A DNA stretch of 64,000 nt from Reticulascus tulasneorum. Taxonomy: Eukaryota > Ascomycota > Sordariomycetes > Glomerellales > Reticulascaceae. Below are positions 1 through 13,300 of this stretch, piece by piece. Below the pieces are notes generated by a model, which saw only the letters and a program-made list of their open reading frames with translations, searched no databases and had not been told where the DNA came from. Numbering within the stretch: position 1 is the first letter of the stretch; each line of letters opens with the position of its first letter. Location: contig LSAX01000002.1 in the NCBI GenBank assembly GCA_001557505.1, positions 2,232,001-2,296,000 on the forward strand, given 5' to 3'. Made by a program: the position numbers and the translations under genes.

Positions 1-1963
1 GACGGAATTCGCCATTCTGCCAGGCAGTATCATCCAAGGGCTGCATCAGCCCCTCGCATTCAATGTCAAGAAGAAACAACGGTCGGTTGTAGCACAACGC
101 CAGGTGGCGGTCGACGATGTAGGTGAGCCACCAGATTCGACGGCGCTCCTCGCGTTCCTCCTCGGTGATGACTCCAGAGCTGCTTCCGCCCAGTTCGTCA
201 TCGGCCTCTCCGTCGGCGTCGTCATCGTTTTCGCCGTTTTGATTCATTGATGGAGCTGAAGGAGGCAGTTCTCGTCCGAGCTTAAGCTCTCGCGCCAACG
301 ACCAGGCCGCGTTCCACCATCGCAAGCTGGCACCTTTGTACTCGCTAGCGGAGACAACAGTTGCCAGATGGATGTAGGTAATAACATCGTCGAGGGTGCC
401 GGCGGCACCGAAAGCCCCCGTCTCGCCACTCAAGGCATCCATGCTGATTGAGCCAGGAAGGGCCACGCCGAGTCCACCGAGTGCTACGCCATCAATGACG
501 GGGCTTGAGACTGGCGATGCCTCTCCTGATGGAGTATGGATGAGCGGCTTGAGAAGGCTGACAGTAAGCTCAAGAAGCTTCTGGCAAATCTTGCCTCGTG
601 CAGACGGGACGCTGGTCAGGAATGGGGCGTCGCTGGTCTGGGCAGCAACCCATAGCATGCTTGCCAAGAGTGCAGGTTGGCATTGTCTTGGCTTGCTTGG
701 GTGGATGAAGGATCGCTTGCGAAAAACATATCCAAGGACATAAGGGGACATGGGATGCATCTGCGCAGAAGAGGAAGATGCGAAGTAGAGGTCGATTAGG
801 TCGCAAGCCAGGGAGTTGGGGATGATGTTGGCAAGGTGTGGAATTAGAGGCTCTAGGACAGGATAACGTAGGTGTTGGTTGGTGTGCGCGTATTGGTTCT
901 GAGGAAGATGGGATTGGTATTGAGTAGGAGGTGAGGACATGGACATCCATCCAGGAGAGGCGGTCTCGCCACCCATGGGGTATGCGCTGATTGGGCTTGT
1001 TCCAATTCGAAAGGCCGCACTGTTGGAGTACGTAGTTGGGCTCTGCGTTTGGATGGCGTATGGCAGCTCCGGATACGTAGACATGTTGCCTTGGTGGTTG
1101 GAGCCGTATGCTGCATGCGCTGCACCATTCATCATATGTGCACTCATTCCTGGTCTGTCGTATCCACCATGAACGTTTCCATAACCGTTCAAGTCCAGCG
1201 CTGTGGGGCTTTCGAGGTGGTCCCGGTCCATACCAGGGTGGTTGGCCATGTGCGCCTGATGGCTACCCATCTCGCTCATGCTGTCAAGGGAGCCTGTCCT
1301 TTGACTCCGGTGCATCCCGTCTTCGGAGAGGTCGTTCATGGCTTTTTCGTTGGCATTTCGTTGTGCCTCTGATAGTGATTGCGCAGGTTTGGCGTTAATG
1401 CTATCTCGCTGGTCCGACTGCCCATTGTCGCTGTCGGGCGACTTGTGCCCAGACGCTGCGGCTTGAGCAGCTGCTTGTTGGGCAAGGTCTTTTCGCGACG
1501 CCTTTCCTCGCTTCTTTCGCTCTCGGATATACTCGCATCCCAGTCCGAATTCTGTCCAAGTCAGTACCGACTCACTGAATAGTGCTACGACGTTAAGATC
1601 AGACTTACCTATGCAATGGGCGCATGGGTGCTGACCATCACACTTGGTCCGAAGCTGGTTGCATTGGTCGCATGCTCGGCTGATTCGCCTCCGTATAGGA
1701 CCAGCCGATCCCGGAGCTCTCATAGCAGGCCCATATGGATGTTGCCTGTGCTTTTGCTGTTGTCCAGGTCTGGCCAGGTGGGGATTGTGGACCCCGACAT
1801 GCTGCTGGAGCTGCTGGAGAGCATAGTGCGATCCTTGGGCCAGAGTATCGAGACCTCCATTGTGCATGTGGCCGTGACCGTTCGGAACATGGCCATTGGA
1901 GAGTAGCGTTGATGACGGGAGGGTGTGGTATGGAGAAAACCGGTGAAGTGGGTTGGACAACAT
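1..1963 (-). CDS. xyr1: XlnR/Xyr1-type xylanolytic/cellulolytic transcriptional activator, N-terminal two thirds (3' end outside window)
   Basis: Nuclear zinc-cluster activator that in its relatives switches on xylanase, cellulase and pentose-catabolism genes. Start ATG at 1961-1963, chosen because the protein opens MLSNPL as in Sordariomycete Xyr1. Exons 1963-1609 and 1551 to the left edge; the 57-nt intron (1552-1608) interrupts the zinc cluster and has no in-frame stop. Residues 98-124 form a perfect Zn2Cys6 (CX2CX6CX5CX2CX6C; C98, C101, C108, C114, C117, C124), preceded by the basic run RRRISR and followed by [15 protein letters not shown] Gln/Ser/His-rich linker leads to the fungal-specific regulatory domain, recognised by [56 protein letters not shown] and [20 protein letters not shown]. 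About 635 codons are visible of roughly 900-950 expected; the truncation is the window edge, not a mutation. Family assignment is firm. Confidence 0.96.
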   Translation of the reverse strand, partial: MLSNPLHRFSPYHTLPSSTLLSNGHVPNGHGHMHNGGLDTLAQGSHYALQQLQQHVGVHNPHLARPGQQQKHRQHPYGPAMRAPGSAGPIRRRISRACDQCNQLRTKCDGQHPCAHCIGKSDLNVVALFSESVLTWTEFGLGCEYIRERKKRGKASRKDLAQQAAAQAAASGHKSPDSDNGQSDQRDSINAKPAQSLSEAQRNANEKAMNDLSEDGMHRSQRTGSLDSMSEMGSHQAHMANHPGMDRDHLESPTALDLNGYGNVHGGYDRPGMSAHMMNGAAHAAYGSNHQGNMSTYPELPYAIQTQSPTTYSNSAAFRIGTSPISAYPMGGETASPGWMSMSSPPTQYQSHLPQNQYAHTNQHLRYPVLEPLIPHLANIIPNSLACDLIDLYFASSSSAQMHPMSPYVLGYVFRKRSFIHPSKPRQCQPALLASMLWVAAQTSDAPFLTSVPSARGKICQKLLELTVSLLKPLIHTPSGEASPVSSPVIDGVALGGLGVALPGSISMDALSGETGAFGAAGTLDDVITYIHLATVVSASEYKGASLRWWNAAWSLARELKLGRELPPSAPSMNQNGENDDDADGEADDELGGSSSGVITEEEREERRRIWWLTYIVDRHLALCYNRPLFLLDIECEGLMQPLDDTAWQNGEFR

Positions 1964-4900
1964 CTTGTCTTGCTGTTGTTGGTGTAAGTGGGGATACAGT
2001 TTCGTGTTGTTGACTCAAGAGATGGAAGAAGGGTTGTTGGTGATTAGATAATTAGATGTCTTGATAGACTCATGAAATAGGTAAAGACGGGCTGACTTCG
2101 AACGAGTGCAGGCAGTTGGAGGAAGTTCTGACAGCGACGTCTAGAAGTTGAGAGCAAGAGAGGTAGACAGGAAGCAGCTCTCTTTCGATGTCGAAGAAGG
2201 CGGCGACGGGCATCTATCTATATCGCTGCAGTTTGCGGGACGGGTGCACCGAACTCCACTTGCCTACACCTGCTCTACCCAGTCAGCGGTACTTGAACGG
2301 ACCGAAGCAATATGTTGTGGGGAAGCACAGGAACAGGAAAAGGGCATGAGCATGATGTTATGACCCAGCATGACAGACGCCCAAACAGTGTGAGGAGATC
2401 AACGGGTTGACGACGGGCGGGACAGCTCTGGCCACCAGCTTTGTGGATGGCGGGGTTGGTGTGTGAGAGGACGGGCGAAAGTGACAGGGGGGGTGGGAAG
2501 AGGCCTGATCCGTAGCCAAAGGATGGGACGAGGGTAGGCCGGTGGATATTCTTTTCTTGATATATGTATGGAATTGACATGAACGAGAATCACACTCACA
2601 ACGGTACCCCAGCGGATTCGGTAACAGGTTCTCCTGCGTGAAAGACTCTCGCAGGAAGTGACCCCAGGTCTGACTTGTCCTTGGAGGCTGCCAACTCCGT
2701 CGAGGGAAGTCTGTCGTTTCGTCGTGTGTATCGTCGTCAGGTCCGTATAGTGCTCAGAGAGTGGTTCCGGAAGCAGGTCCAGGGCCAAAGGATGCCCGAT
2801 TTGATCAAATGCCTCAGGGAGCAAAATCGGTAATTTTTTTACTCGTCCCTCTCTGTCACTGTCTGCGACTTTGTCGGGGACCTTGGCATGCATATAGAGG
2901 AGGATGTCTGTCAGAAGAGCTTGTTGATCAAGCCGGGCATCGATTGGTGATTCGAGCTTCCCCTTCTCATCAAAGCAATATCGACTATCGCATTTATATT
3001 GGCAGGATAATATGCGCGGCGGCGGGACGGGAGAGGAAGTTGGATGGGATGTACGTGAATCAACAAATATTTACCACGCAGTAAAACATTTGTGTGTACT
3101 TTTGGAGTCACTGGTGGTGGACAGCGCGTCTGTTTCCAGAGAGGAGAGGAATTGAGGAGCTTTTCTTGTTCCCTTGGGGCTTACATATATGACCCGCTTC
3201 CACACAATAGATGGAGAGAGAGAGAGGGACGGGTCAAGGGTTGCAATGAGGAGGGAGCAAGGGTCATTTGGCGATGATGATGGCAGACGCCGCCAGTGGA
3301 AGGAAGAGTCAACGGCCGTTTGTGGGTGCCCATGTGGAGCAAAAGACCTTGACCCAGGACGTGACCCATAACGAAAGGTAGCCGCTATCGTAGTTTTCAC
3401 GTTCGAATAATGCCTCCGCCTCGCCACCGGTTTCTCTCGTGACGGGACTAGCCAACACAAGAAAGGGAGCCCGCGAAGGCAGAGCCACTCTCCTTTCGCT
3501 GCCTCTATAGACGGACCAACAGGCCTGGAAAGGGTAGCCAGCAGCGAAGCAAAGTTGTGTAGGAACCGCTCTACTTGGTCAAACGGAACGAGAGGGCAGC
3601 AGCAAGAATGTGGAATGAAGCGTCGCCCAGTCTCCACCGACTTGGTGGACTGTGCCATCCCGGCCAATACGACCAGACTTGGCGGGGAGATTTGTTCGGT
3701 CAGAGAGTCGCCGAACGATATGAGTGTCCATCGTGGACCGGATCCATCTTCCCTTCGCAGCTCCGCAACCATGTCGCGCATGGCCAGCACGCAGCCACGC
3801 AGGCAGGCTTACGGCTTAGCGACACCATATAACAAGATCCGCTATATGCCCCCAAGGAACTCCCACCCACCCCTCCATGAACATCAACAGGGTCTGCCCG
3901 CTCATCTATGAAGCGTCCGGGCTATATGTGCCTGTTGCTATGCTTCCTTGCGATTCGGAGACGAGGCTTCCCATTGCACAGGTTCCAGTCCGTGGCTCTT
4001 TCTGGTAGGTTCGTGTTTCCTGAACCGCGAATGGACTCGGACCAGAATGTGGCAGGGAGGGACTCCTCTATTTCGTCCGATGTATCGGAGTGTCTGAGAA
4101 TGTAAATCATGGGGTACGGGGGAGGTGGGTCGCAAAAAAGATGGAGGAGGAGTCTGGATGGAGCATCCCCCAGATCGGTGGGTGGAAGAGCAAGCCGAAC
4201 CAGACCAAGAGCAAACTGGACTGTGACAGGACAGGACTGGAACTGGACGGAAGGGAGGTGTGCTTCTCGACGGGTTCGATGGGATTGGCGCCAACGTCGA
4301 CTCGACTCGGTGGCGTCTGGCATGTGCGAGGATAGAGAGGAGGCCCATGGGCTGGGGGTAGAGGAACGAAGCGAAGCGAAGCGCTCCACTGCAACCACGT
4401 CTTGCGACTCCGGCACATGGCGACACCACAGCCGATGAAGACCGTGACTCCACAGGGGTCGATCGCATCGGTCCAAGTCTACCTACAGGATGCGTGGGCA
4501 CGCAGCCTAGCAAGTAGGTATGTAGTGTCACGTAGTCAACCGTAGTGGACCCTTAGTTGCACCTAGCCCCATGCCCGCGAAACTAGGCTGGGGAAACTGA
4601 ATGAGAGGTGTGTGGCCCCGACTGATCGATCACTTTAATCCGTATTAAGTGGAGAGGAGGAAGTCGTAGATCTGGGGGGTTTTTGGTACGCCGACTCGAG
4701 GTGATCAGCTAAAAGATAGATTGAAGGAAGACGGTCTTCAGTGGGTCATGTGGAAGAAGAGCGGTGATCTACAGTCGTTACAGGCGCTGGCCCTGCTGGA
4801 GCGCCTGCCGGGGGGGAGGAAACTACCTGTAAATCCAAGTCGGCCCAGTATTCCATAGGTACCTTACCCAATTAACTACCTAGACCAGCTCATTGATTTG

Positions 4901-5600
4901 CTCCCATCATCTACCTTACCTAGCACGCTAGCAAGTGCTCTAATAAGTTAATACCTACCTGGACAAAAAGCCCAGTCACTGCGCCGTGTAGTACCATCCA
5001 ATTCTTCTAGCGACCTGCATTACCTAAGGCAGGCAGGTGGTCAGTTGCTACGCTGTAGGTGACAGTTTCTCCTCTTGATGCCCAGGCTGCGCTGGGTTCA
5101 TCGAAGAAAAAATCTCGTCTCCCTGAGCGATTTGGTCAGTCGTATTATTACGGATACGCGAGCAATATCGCGGCGTAGATCTCGACTTGCTCAATGGAGG
5201 CAAGCAGGCGCCAGCAATTCACTTGTTTAATTTCTTTGCATTGAGATGCTCATGGTGCCTCTCTGACATTGGGCGACAGACGGTCCTTGCTGCTCGCCAA
5301 CGTCACGGACTGGAATCCTGCTCCTGCTGGTACTCTGCTCTGCGGCCGTTAATTAGCGGCGGACACAACAACTCCAAGGCCCTGTTTCCTTGAAGACCAG
5401 CTACCGGTGAGCTAATGAATCTCTGGTAATTTAAGATTTGTACGAGGGGCTTCGAGAAAACGAAGATACCCTTCTGTCCGTGGGCGAATGATGGGCTGGC
5501 GCGTCAGGTAATAGCGGCCGCGGAGGTGTGCTTAATTCATGTGCTAAAGGCCGAAAAAGGGACGAAGGGTCCGCCAACCAACTTTAGGGTGCTGTAATAC
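1964..5600. other. Upstream region of xyr1, no supported gene
   Basis: Putative promoter and 5' leader of xyr1, read on the minus strand. A purine run (GA)n at about 3211-3228 is a pyrimidine tract on the xyr1 strand and lies beside a TATA-like CATATATG at about 3184-3191, a plausible core promoter that would imply a leader of about 1.2 kb. Open frames here, including a 239-codon one at 3071-3790 on the minus strand, show no domain or codon pattern I trust. Around 4840-5000 the DNA is full of TACCTAC/ACCTAG-type short motifs. Confidence 0.5.
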
Positions 5601-5628
5601 AATTATTACACGTTCAAGGCAAGGCAAG

Positions 5629-5712
5629 GCACACACGCACCTCACACACCTCACACCACACACACACACGTAGCATATTCTCTCTGTCTCTCTCTCGCTC
5701 ACTCTCTACCTT
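5629..5712. repeat. Mixed (CA)n/(CT)n microsatellite
   Basis: Runs of CACACA/CTCACA pass into CTCTCTGTCTCTCTCTC, a dinucleotide-rich low-complexity tract inside the large non-coding region upstream of xyr1. Seen directly in the sequence. Confidence 0.85.
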
Positions 5713-8700
5713 ACCCACACACCTTACGTAGGTAGAGTGCGAAATGAAAATGATTGGCAACCCGCATCATTTGACTAAACAAAGAAACCCGACTATCAAA
5801 GTTCCGAGCTGCATCGAACCTACATAGTCCTTCGACGACGGGCCCAGTTCTAAACCCCGCGCAATATATCACGATATAGTGGTCAATCCCCCCCCCGGCC
5901 AGACCATGAGGACGCCAGGACGATGCAGGAGTCCTAAAAACAATCGTCAAGAGCAGAGCGCCGCTCTGTTTTTAGAGCATCCTCAGCCGTGTACTCACGT
6001 GGTTTCTGCTTCTGCCATTTTCTGCGCGCTCGGCAATTTCAAAGTCGCGCGGTCTGGTCTGTCAGCACGGTCATCATCTAACACGGCATGAAGATGCACA
6101 CTGAATGGGGATTGGTGCTGCTGGTGCTGCTGGTGGTGGTGACGACCAGTTGGATGGCGAGTCCGTGCCCAAACTGTGCTCATGCTGTGCTCCCACATCT
6201 GTCCTCAGGGGCGCCAGGACGTCGTCCCTGATGTCCAAGACGATGAAGATACCATCAGAAAAACAGGATGTTTCCACACACTCCCCGACATGTGTCCAGC
6301 TTCACCGGCTCTCGATGCCAATTCGCTGGGGGGGATGCCTCCAACGTGGAGCACAGGTTCTGTCTGTCTTTCCCGGCCCTACACTATAATATTGACTACC
6401 CGCTTGGCCTACCCGATATCAATCAATGGGCCTTCCTCCGCACCTGCGGAGCTGGTTAGTGCAATTTTCTCCTCACTGTCCCCAAATGGCAAGTCGATCC
6501 GCATCTAAAGGAGCAGCGCGGACTGCAGAAGACATGTAACAACTCAAACAATCACTTAGACTAGAGCGAGGCAGGCAAGCAGTGTACAGCTACCTGAACC
6601 TCTTACGCAGCACCAAGCCGGCAGACATGTACAATGCACTTCTCCCCTACGTCAGGCCGGTTTGGAATGCACCCCGTACACCAAGAGCTGTCCCTCTCCC
6701 GTGCTTCTAGGCATCATGGCCACATCCTGAAGCATATATCGCGGGGATCTTATGAACTCACCCTTGTAAAGCGAGCCCTGATTGGGGAGATCCACACGTC
6801 GTCTCGTCACTTGCCACTTGCAGTCTGGCGACAGCTTATCGAACCATCATTCCGGCAGTCAGCGCTGCATTCAGAGTCCCATGAGGGATGTGGGGAGATT
6901 CTGGAGAACCTAGGGGGTTGGAGGAGCGGTCAATGTGAGCTTGCGTCCCGCTCGGAAAACCGATGGCGGCATCCACTGGCCAGTCTTGGAACCCGTCTGC
7001 CAATACAGACAGTGCTGGAGCAGTCAGGTGCTATCATTATGGGCTTCCATTTCTTGGGATGCTCAGGACCCAATGCAGCTCCGCGCTCATGCAGTGCACA
7101 GAGCAAACTTGCCGTCTTTTGTGTGGTCACACACGCACACACACACGAACCCGCTCACCACTTGACGGACTCCCAAAACTTTACTTCCTGGAACCTCCTT
7201 CCGTTACTGCGCTCCTGTGCGTGCACTGCTCGAGTAATCTGTGCCGTGCAGGAGGAGCTTTGATGCCATGATGCTTGATTACAACCTACAACCCACTGCA
7301 CAGCGCCCCGTCTATCACCAACGCTCCACTCTCACTAGAAGAGAGAATGACGTTGAGTCCCAGGCGAACATGGTAATGACGAAGAACAGCTCATGGAAGT
7401 GTGTTAATCCCACCAGTTGAGCCCTTGCATCACGCCACCAGATTGGCTGCCCAGCCGGGACACAAGGAATGATTTCGCCGGAATGGCCTCGCGCGTGGCG
7501 CCCATGCCATCTGCACTACGGTCGTCGGTCCGAAACTCCAAGGGTGGGCGAGATTTCTCACACCAACCACTCCAATTCGTGGCTCCCCTCCGCCTTTCCA
7601 CCTGAGGCCAATCAGATACCCTTGTCATACCCCAAAATCGGCCACACTCTCCATGTACCCTTGCACATCTCTCCCCCAGTTCACCACCGCTCTGAGCCAG
7701 GACGAACACGGTCGGGACCGAAAAGACCTGCCCATGAACAAGTCCGCACTGGTCAGCCGCGTCACCGAAGAAGAGTGTTGACGTGACCGATGCACTTGGC
7801 TTGCAGCAGCATCGCGGGCTTCAGCTGTGCCACTTTGTTGCGCTGTGCACCACTCCATGACCATGGAGTCCGGAATGGCGGACGCAGAACCTGGAGCTGG
7901 TTTCCTGGTACGATGGTTTAGGGTTCTACGGACAGCTGTGCAGCAATTTACGACACGCCGCAGATGGGGCGGCACAGGCCAGGCGCCTTGTCCTGGTGCG
8001 GCTGCATCTTCGAACCTCTCGGACATGGACAGTTTGATGCAGTCTGCGAAGCCATTACCTCCATGGTCCTATTCGTAATAAACGAAAACGAAGCTACGTA
8101 CGGACCACAAGTAGGCGGCGAACTCATTAATGCGGTGACATAACCTGACGACGCCATTCCCCATTCGAGGGCCTGCACCCTTCGGCGTCCAGACCCCGTC
8201 TCCGCTGACCCTTCCCCGCCACGTGGCTGGAATGTAGGATCGTGACTTTTTGGTCGCCATACATCATTTGTTTCTGGCCAATCGTCGCCGTTTCATGTTT
8301 CACGCGCCTCAGAGCCGCGTTGCCTGTTTTGAGCTATATGCTCAATGCTATTGAAACAAAAACGCGATGCAAAGTAGTCCGAATTACAGGTCCATATCGA
8401 ACTCTGCCCGCTCGGAGCCTTCATGACCAAGACAGCTTGTCTGATTGCGGAATAGAGCCAGTTGATGAAGAATACGAAGAGCGGGCTGTGCCGGAGGTGT
8501 TCAGTAAACCATTGGTCTTCAAAAGTCGCCCTGGTCATGCCTGACTGTGTCGAGATTATTCTGAGGCGCTTTCGGCAGTGGTGGAAGTCCGATAAGTGAT
8601 GGCTAGTCCTGCACTTCGCTGCAGGATGTTACGGAGACGGAGAAAGCCCTGAAACCTGCAGGCGTACCAACAGTTATCCCGCACAAGAGGTTCTTCTCAC

Positions 8701-10300
8701 CGAACTGTCAGTCGTTGCCCTTGTCTTCAACTGGTCAGCTTAATACCGAGTATGAGCGGGACAGCTGTCGCCCTCTGTCAGGCTGCAAAAAAAAAGTCCC
8801 TACAGCTGCACCCTTCTTCGGGACATAATTTGGCAATTTAGATTAAGTAACCCTGTTCTCGACTCCCCGTGCTGAGGCAAAGCCCTAGTAAGTTGCCTGC
8901 CACTTTAAGATTTATACTCTAAGCCTGCAGGATGCCATATGAAGTGCCCGTCGGGGGCGTCGGCAGAGGGACCGTCTTTCCACCAGACTAGCCATGACCC
9001 CTTGAGCCATCCACAGCCTCTCCACAGCTTTGGTTACGCTGCCCGCGCCTGGGCGTGTTGGTTTGGGGCAATACACGGCGTGAACTGGGTCTCACCATAA
9101 ACCGCAGATCAGATGACTTCATGATGAGTTGTGAGTGGTTGACCGAGGGGACTCGCCTGCTGCCTTGTCCAGGCAGGTTCCCAAACCCCAAGTATTCATA
9201 TTATCGATGCTTTTTTAACTCATTCCATAGATGACGATCATGTTCGCTGCACGCAACACTGCCATGGGCAGGGTCGGTACCTGCTTGCCTTAGACTGTGG
9301 GCCGCCGGAGAGTTTTGTCTTCACTGCAACTGCATGCTGTCAGGACTGGATCGTACCGCAGCAATGGCAGACGGATCTAGACGGAGTGCCCCCTCGTCCA
9401 GGCCCGCATCCTGCAGATCAAGATGCAAGGACCTGCCACTCGGCTGCCTCTTCGGGCGAGAGCAAGCGAAGAGTGACGAGCCTCGAACAGCGGCAGACAT
9501 GTACCGAGGGCGATATGCCAGGTACTGGGCTGGAACGACGAGTCAGTAGGAGAGGGATCGCCTTGTCAGGACGCTAGCGTAGTGTGAGGATGATATTCAA
9601 AGGACAATCGGAAACGGACCGTAACCCTCGTAAACTCGTAAGTCGCAGGTTGGCTGGCCTGTTTCGGGAACCGATGCATATATCGGGGTTGCGGCCTGCC
9701 TTCCTGCCAGCAGTGACGGTGCCTGGCCATCGCACGGTAGAGCAAAACCAGGTCTTGAAGGTCTCACGGCTGCTCCAGATGGCAGTTCCGTCGCTATACC
9801 TACCACCTGCAATAGCAATATCAATCTATCTCGAACGGACAGACGAGATTCATGCGCGGGCAGACGCCAGTCCCAACAGGGCGACATGAACAAACAACGC
9901 TTCATCTCACATGATCTTAGTTCGGTCGGGTTTGGGAGAGGCCAACGGTGGCTGACACTTGACCTGGCAGACGGCTTTGAAGCCGTGGCGATCAGGTCGG
10001 AAGAAGGGAAATGGAATAGATTAAAACCACGTGCCGGTTAAACCCTGCTCGAAGGATGGCTGGGAAGCCATCACGATGCATAGGGATCCCCAACAAATGC
10101 CAGTGACGGGCGGCTGGCAAGGTACGGAAACATCTTAATGGTTCTCTTAATCCCGGGATTCATGGCATATATTACGCCTCGTACATAGCTAAGAAGGGCA
10201 GTTGGGGTAAGAAGATATATGCAGGTTCCGAGTGCATGCAATCAACGTGGGTTGTTTATTGCCGGAATGAATGGGCGGTTTTTGATTAGGTTTAATTAAC
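5713..10300. other. Intergenic DNA, no supported gene
   Basis: No reading frame with a recognisable domain, conserved motif or convincing splice chain was found on either strand. Frames of up to about 210 codons exist (for example 6634-7263 plus), but their composition is rich in Ser, Arg, His and Cys and looks like chance translation. No tRNA gene was found on checking TTCGA-type B-box candidates by eye. A short ATG-started frame at 6088-6231 encodes a signal-peptide-like segment and is discussed in the findings. Confidence 0.5.
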
Positions 10301-13300
10301 GATCTAATCTATCAGGCCAACCATCGCAAGGCCTACCAAGCTACGCCTCCAACTTGTTTGGAACCTTACGTTGGCGTTGCCGCTGCACCTGGGACATCAG
10401 GGCCGATTCTGAGGAGCAATGCTGGCAACGGGAGTTGTCGACGGCGCATGCGCAAGTGACTCCAGGAGAGTAGAGCGGAAGAAGCTGAGAGCGTCATGCT
10501 TGTCGGTCGGGGTTCATGGGCATGGCGTGGCTTGGTCTGACGTGTGTGGTGGTGTATGAAGTGAGGGGAAGCTGAGCATAGATCCAGAAGAGTCGATGGG
10601 AGTGAACGTTTTGGAAGTGACTGAACCACGACTTGCAACGGCTCTGCCGGAAGCCTAGACCTTGCTGTCCAGGCTTGGCTGCCGTGAACAAGGCCAACAA
10701 CCCCGGACTATTTTGGCATCAAACTTTGGAGCCCTGAAGCATATTGATATTACCTAAGCCCCTCATGTTTCAATGCTATGTATGTATGTACTCACCAGCC
10801 TACATGCCTACTTTTGGAATCTGTAGGAAGACGGAATATTCGGACGGGCTGCCAATAATAGAAGGATTGCGGAACCGGGCGGTAGAGGCTTACCTGACTG
10901 ACAGCAATACCTTCGGCCGGGAGCTGGAAATCCGCGCTGACAGGTAAGGTAAGGTAGTCAGAGAATCAAGCGCCCCCGTATGCGTGCAGTGGACATCATG
11001 GATGGCAGGCGAATGCGCGCCTTGCAAGCCGTTTGCTGGGTGGCTGCTATGGCTCCCACGTCTCACCTGGACAAGCCAGCTCCCGGCACTTGCTTCGGAC
11101 GGTCAGGGCCTGAAAGGGTCGATTTGCGGGGAAGGCCAGCAATGGGCTGGCCCACCCGAACTGGTGATCGCCACATTTTCAGATCTGGGGGGGTGGCAGC
11201 GCGGATGGATTCACGATTTCACATTCGTGCCCTTGCTGCAAATCACCCACGGCGCCAATGCTCAAGGTCCTTTTTTGGTTCCATGAACCTTCTCTGCTTC
11301 GATGTCTTGCCCTGTTTCGAATGTCGCTCAGGTGAGTTATACATCTTCTGAGACGGCTATTGCAGGTTGCGTCGTCTTCCCTTTTTCGGGGCGGCGGGGG
11401 GGGGAAGGGGGGACCAAACATGGGCGCCCACACAGGCGATTGCATAATTGCTCGACCTGAGGCATGCATCCGTACCGCCTGCGGGCTTCCCGCTGGGAAA
11501 ACCAGAGTGGGAAACTGGGGCGAAAGGGAGAGGAGGGCAAGCTGGACCTTCGAATCCCCGTGGGAGTGAGACCGGCAATTCGCAAATTGGATCGCGGCGC
11601 CTGAGTCGCCGGTGCCAGCCCTCCGGCCATGCCACCGTGGAGCGCATCTTCACCAACTGCGGCGAGAGGAGGCTCTCTTCCGGCCCCCCTCGCCGCAGCA
11701 CTGCTGAGAAAAGCTGCGACACTTTGCGATGGCGGACGCACCAGCAGGCATTGAACGAAATGTTTCACTCTGGCGGAAGGTCCAACAGTTCCCCAGCTGA
11801 CGCTCTTTTAGAACTGACGATTACTTTTCTCCGTAGCTCGAGAGTTTGGTTCTCCATGTCTATCAATACAACACCCCACAGCAGCCAAGTCCATGCGTTG
11901 TCTTCCCGAAGGCCACCCCTTGCCCCAGAGATGGGGTCTGGGTTTGCGCACGGCGTCCAATTCTCCCTCTCTGGAGGGACTCCTCCTGCTCCTCCTCCTC
12001 TTCTCCCCCGCAAGTGCGGACGGCGCCGGATGCGAGAGAGGCTAACTATGGAGAGGCCGCAACGGTGATACACTCAACGTTTGAGGCCTGTGCATCCATC
12101 AAAGGTGGGATCCGTCGAGGAGGCAGCCCCATGCGAGCGATGTGGGATGTCGTCATTCGTCAACGGTTGTCGATCAAGCACCTGCCATCCGGAGGCTTCT
12201 CCTCCCTTGGCTGATAGTCGAGCACTTCGGCGAGGATTTTCCAATCGTCGTCTGAACTGTTTTCACCCACCCACCCATGCCACCCCAGGCTGGCGGTGAT
12301 TTGCCATCTCGTGCTAAATTCTCCTTTCTGGTCGCGGGGCAGTCGCTGGCCAGTGCATGACAGCCCATGCAGGCGGCCGTGTCAGGGGTCGCGGCTGGAG
12401 TTTCAACCTTTTTTTCTGTCTCTCCAACCCCAATCTCCTTCGGTTTCTCAAATCCTATCGCCAACAACCATGGCGTGTGTCATTGCAGCGTCGCCCATTA
12501 GATGGTGGTCTAGCTCGCCTTACCCATTGGTGAAGAGTCGCATGAAGCGTGCATGCAGCACAGCAGCATTTGTACGTTTGGCGACCATCTGCGCCGTTTG
12601 CTGGGCTGGTTTGGCCGCCGCACCATCGTGCCGTGGTACCATCCGTGGCGTAGCAAGATTACGCCGTGAGAAATTCCGGGATTGCCCTTGATCGTTTGCT
12701 GTCTCACACGATCGAGAGTGAAGCGATGCCAATTTCCAGAAGTCTTCTAGAAGAGCCACACACGGTGGTAGGGGAATCAGACATCTGTCTCGTGGAGGGA
12801 CCCTGCAATCTCGATAACGAGATTGGCCGGATCGTTTTCCGGATGCGAAACTTTTTTTTCTTCCTCCTCCCTCGTGAGCCATGCATCCCCACGTTGGGCT
12901 CTTATTGCTTCAGGGGTCCATCTCGGAAACAGCCGTGCGTCGCATGGCCTTCTCATTTCGCGCAGGAGATCAGAGGAAGGGGTTTCCTTGTCCTTGTCCT
13001 TGTCCTTGTCGCCGCTCAGCCATAACACTACTCCGCGTAGCCCTGTGGAAAGCCACATTTCATGGGGAAAGCGTTTTGCTTTGCCTGCGCCATTGTTGCT
13101 GCCTGCAAACATCCTTCTGCCATTTCTTGAATTCGAAATCATAAGCCCTGATCAAGCATCGGAATGGGGGGATTCGGATCCTTGCGTCGTGGAACATTCC
13201 ATTCTTCCTTCCATTTTCCTCCCAGGGACATCGCTGCCCTTCGTCTCATGTCGACCCAGACTTTGTCGCCTCCTCTTGACTGACCACTCGATGATTCAGC

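Noticed and set aside
3071..3790. 239-codon minus-strand frame containing FGDSLTEQ, resembling the GDSL-hydrolase first block
   Set aside because: No other GDSL block follows, the rest is low-information Ser/Arg-rich sequence, and the motif occurs in the middle of a likely xyr1 leader/promoter; chance match.
6634..7263. 209-codon plus-strand frame in the xyr1 upstream gap
   Set aside because: No domain, biased composition and overlapping frames of similar length; likely random.
11448..12068. 206-codon plus-strand frame
   Set aside because: Arg/Ser/Pro/Gly-rich chance translation with an equally open antisense frame.
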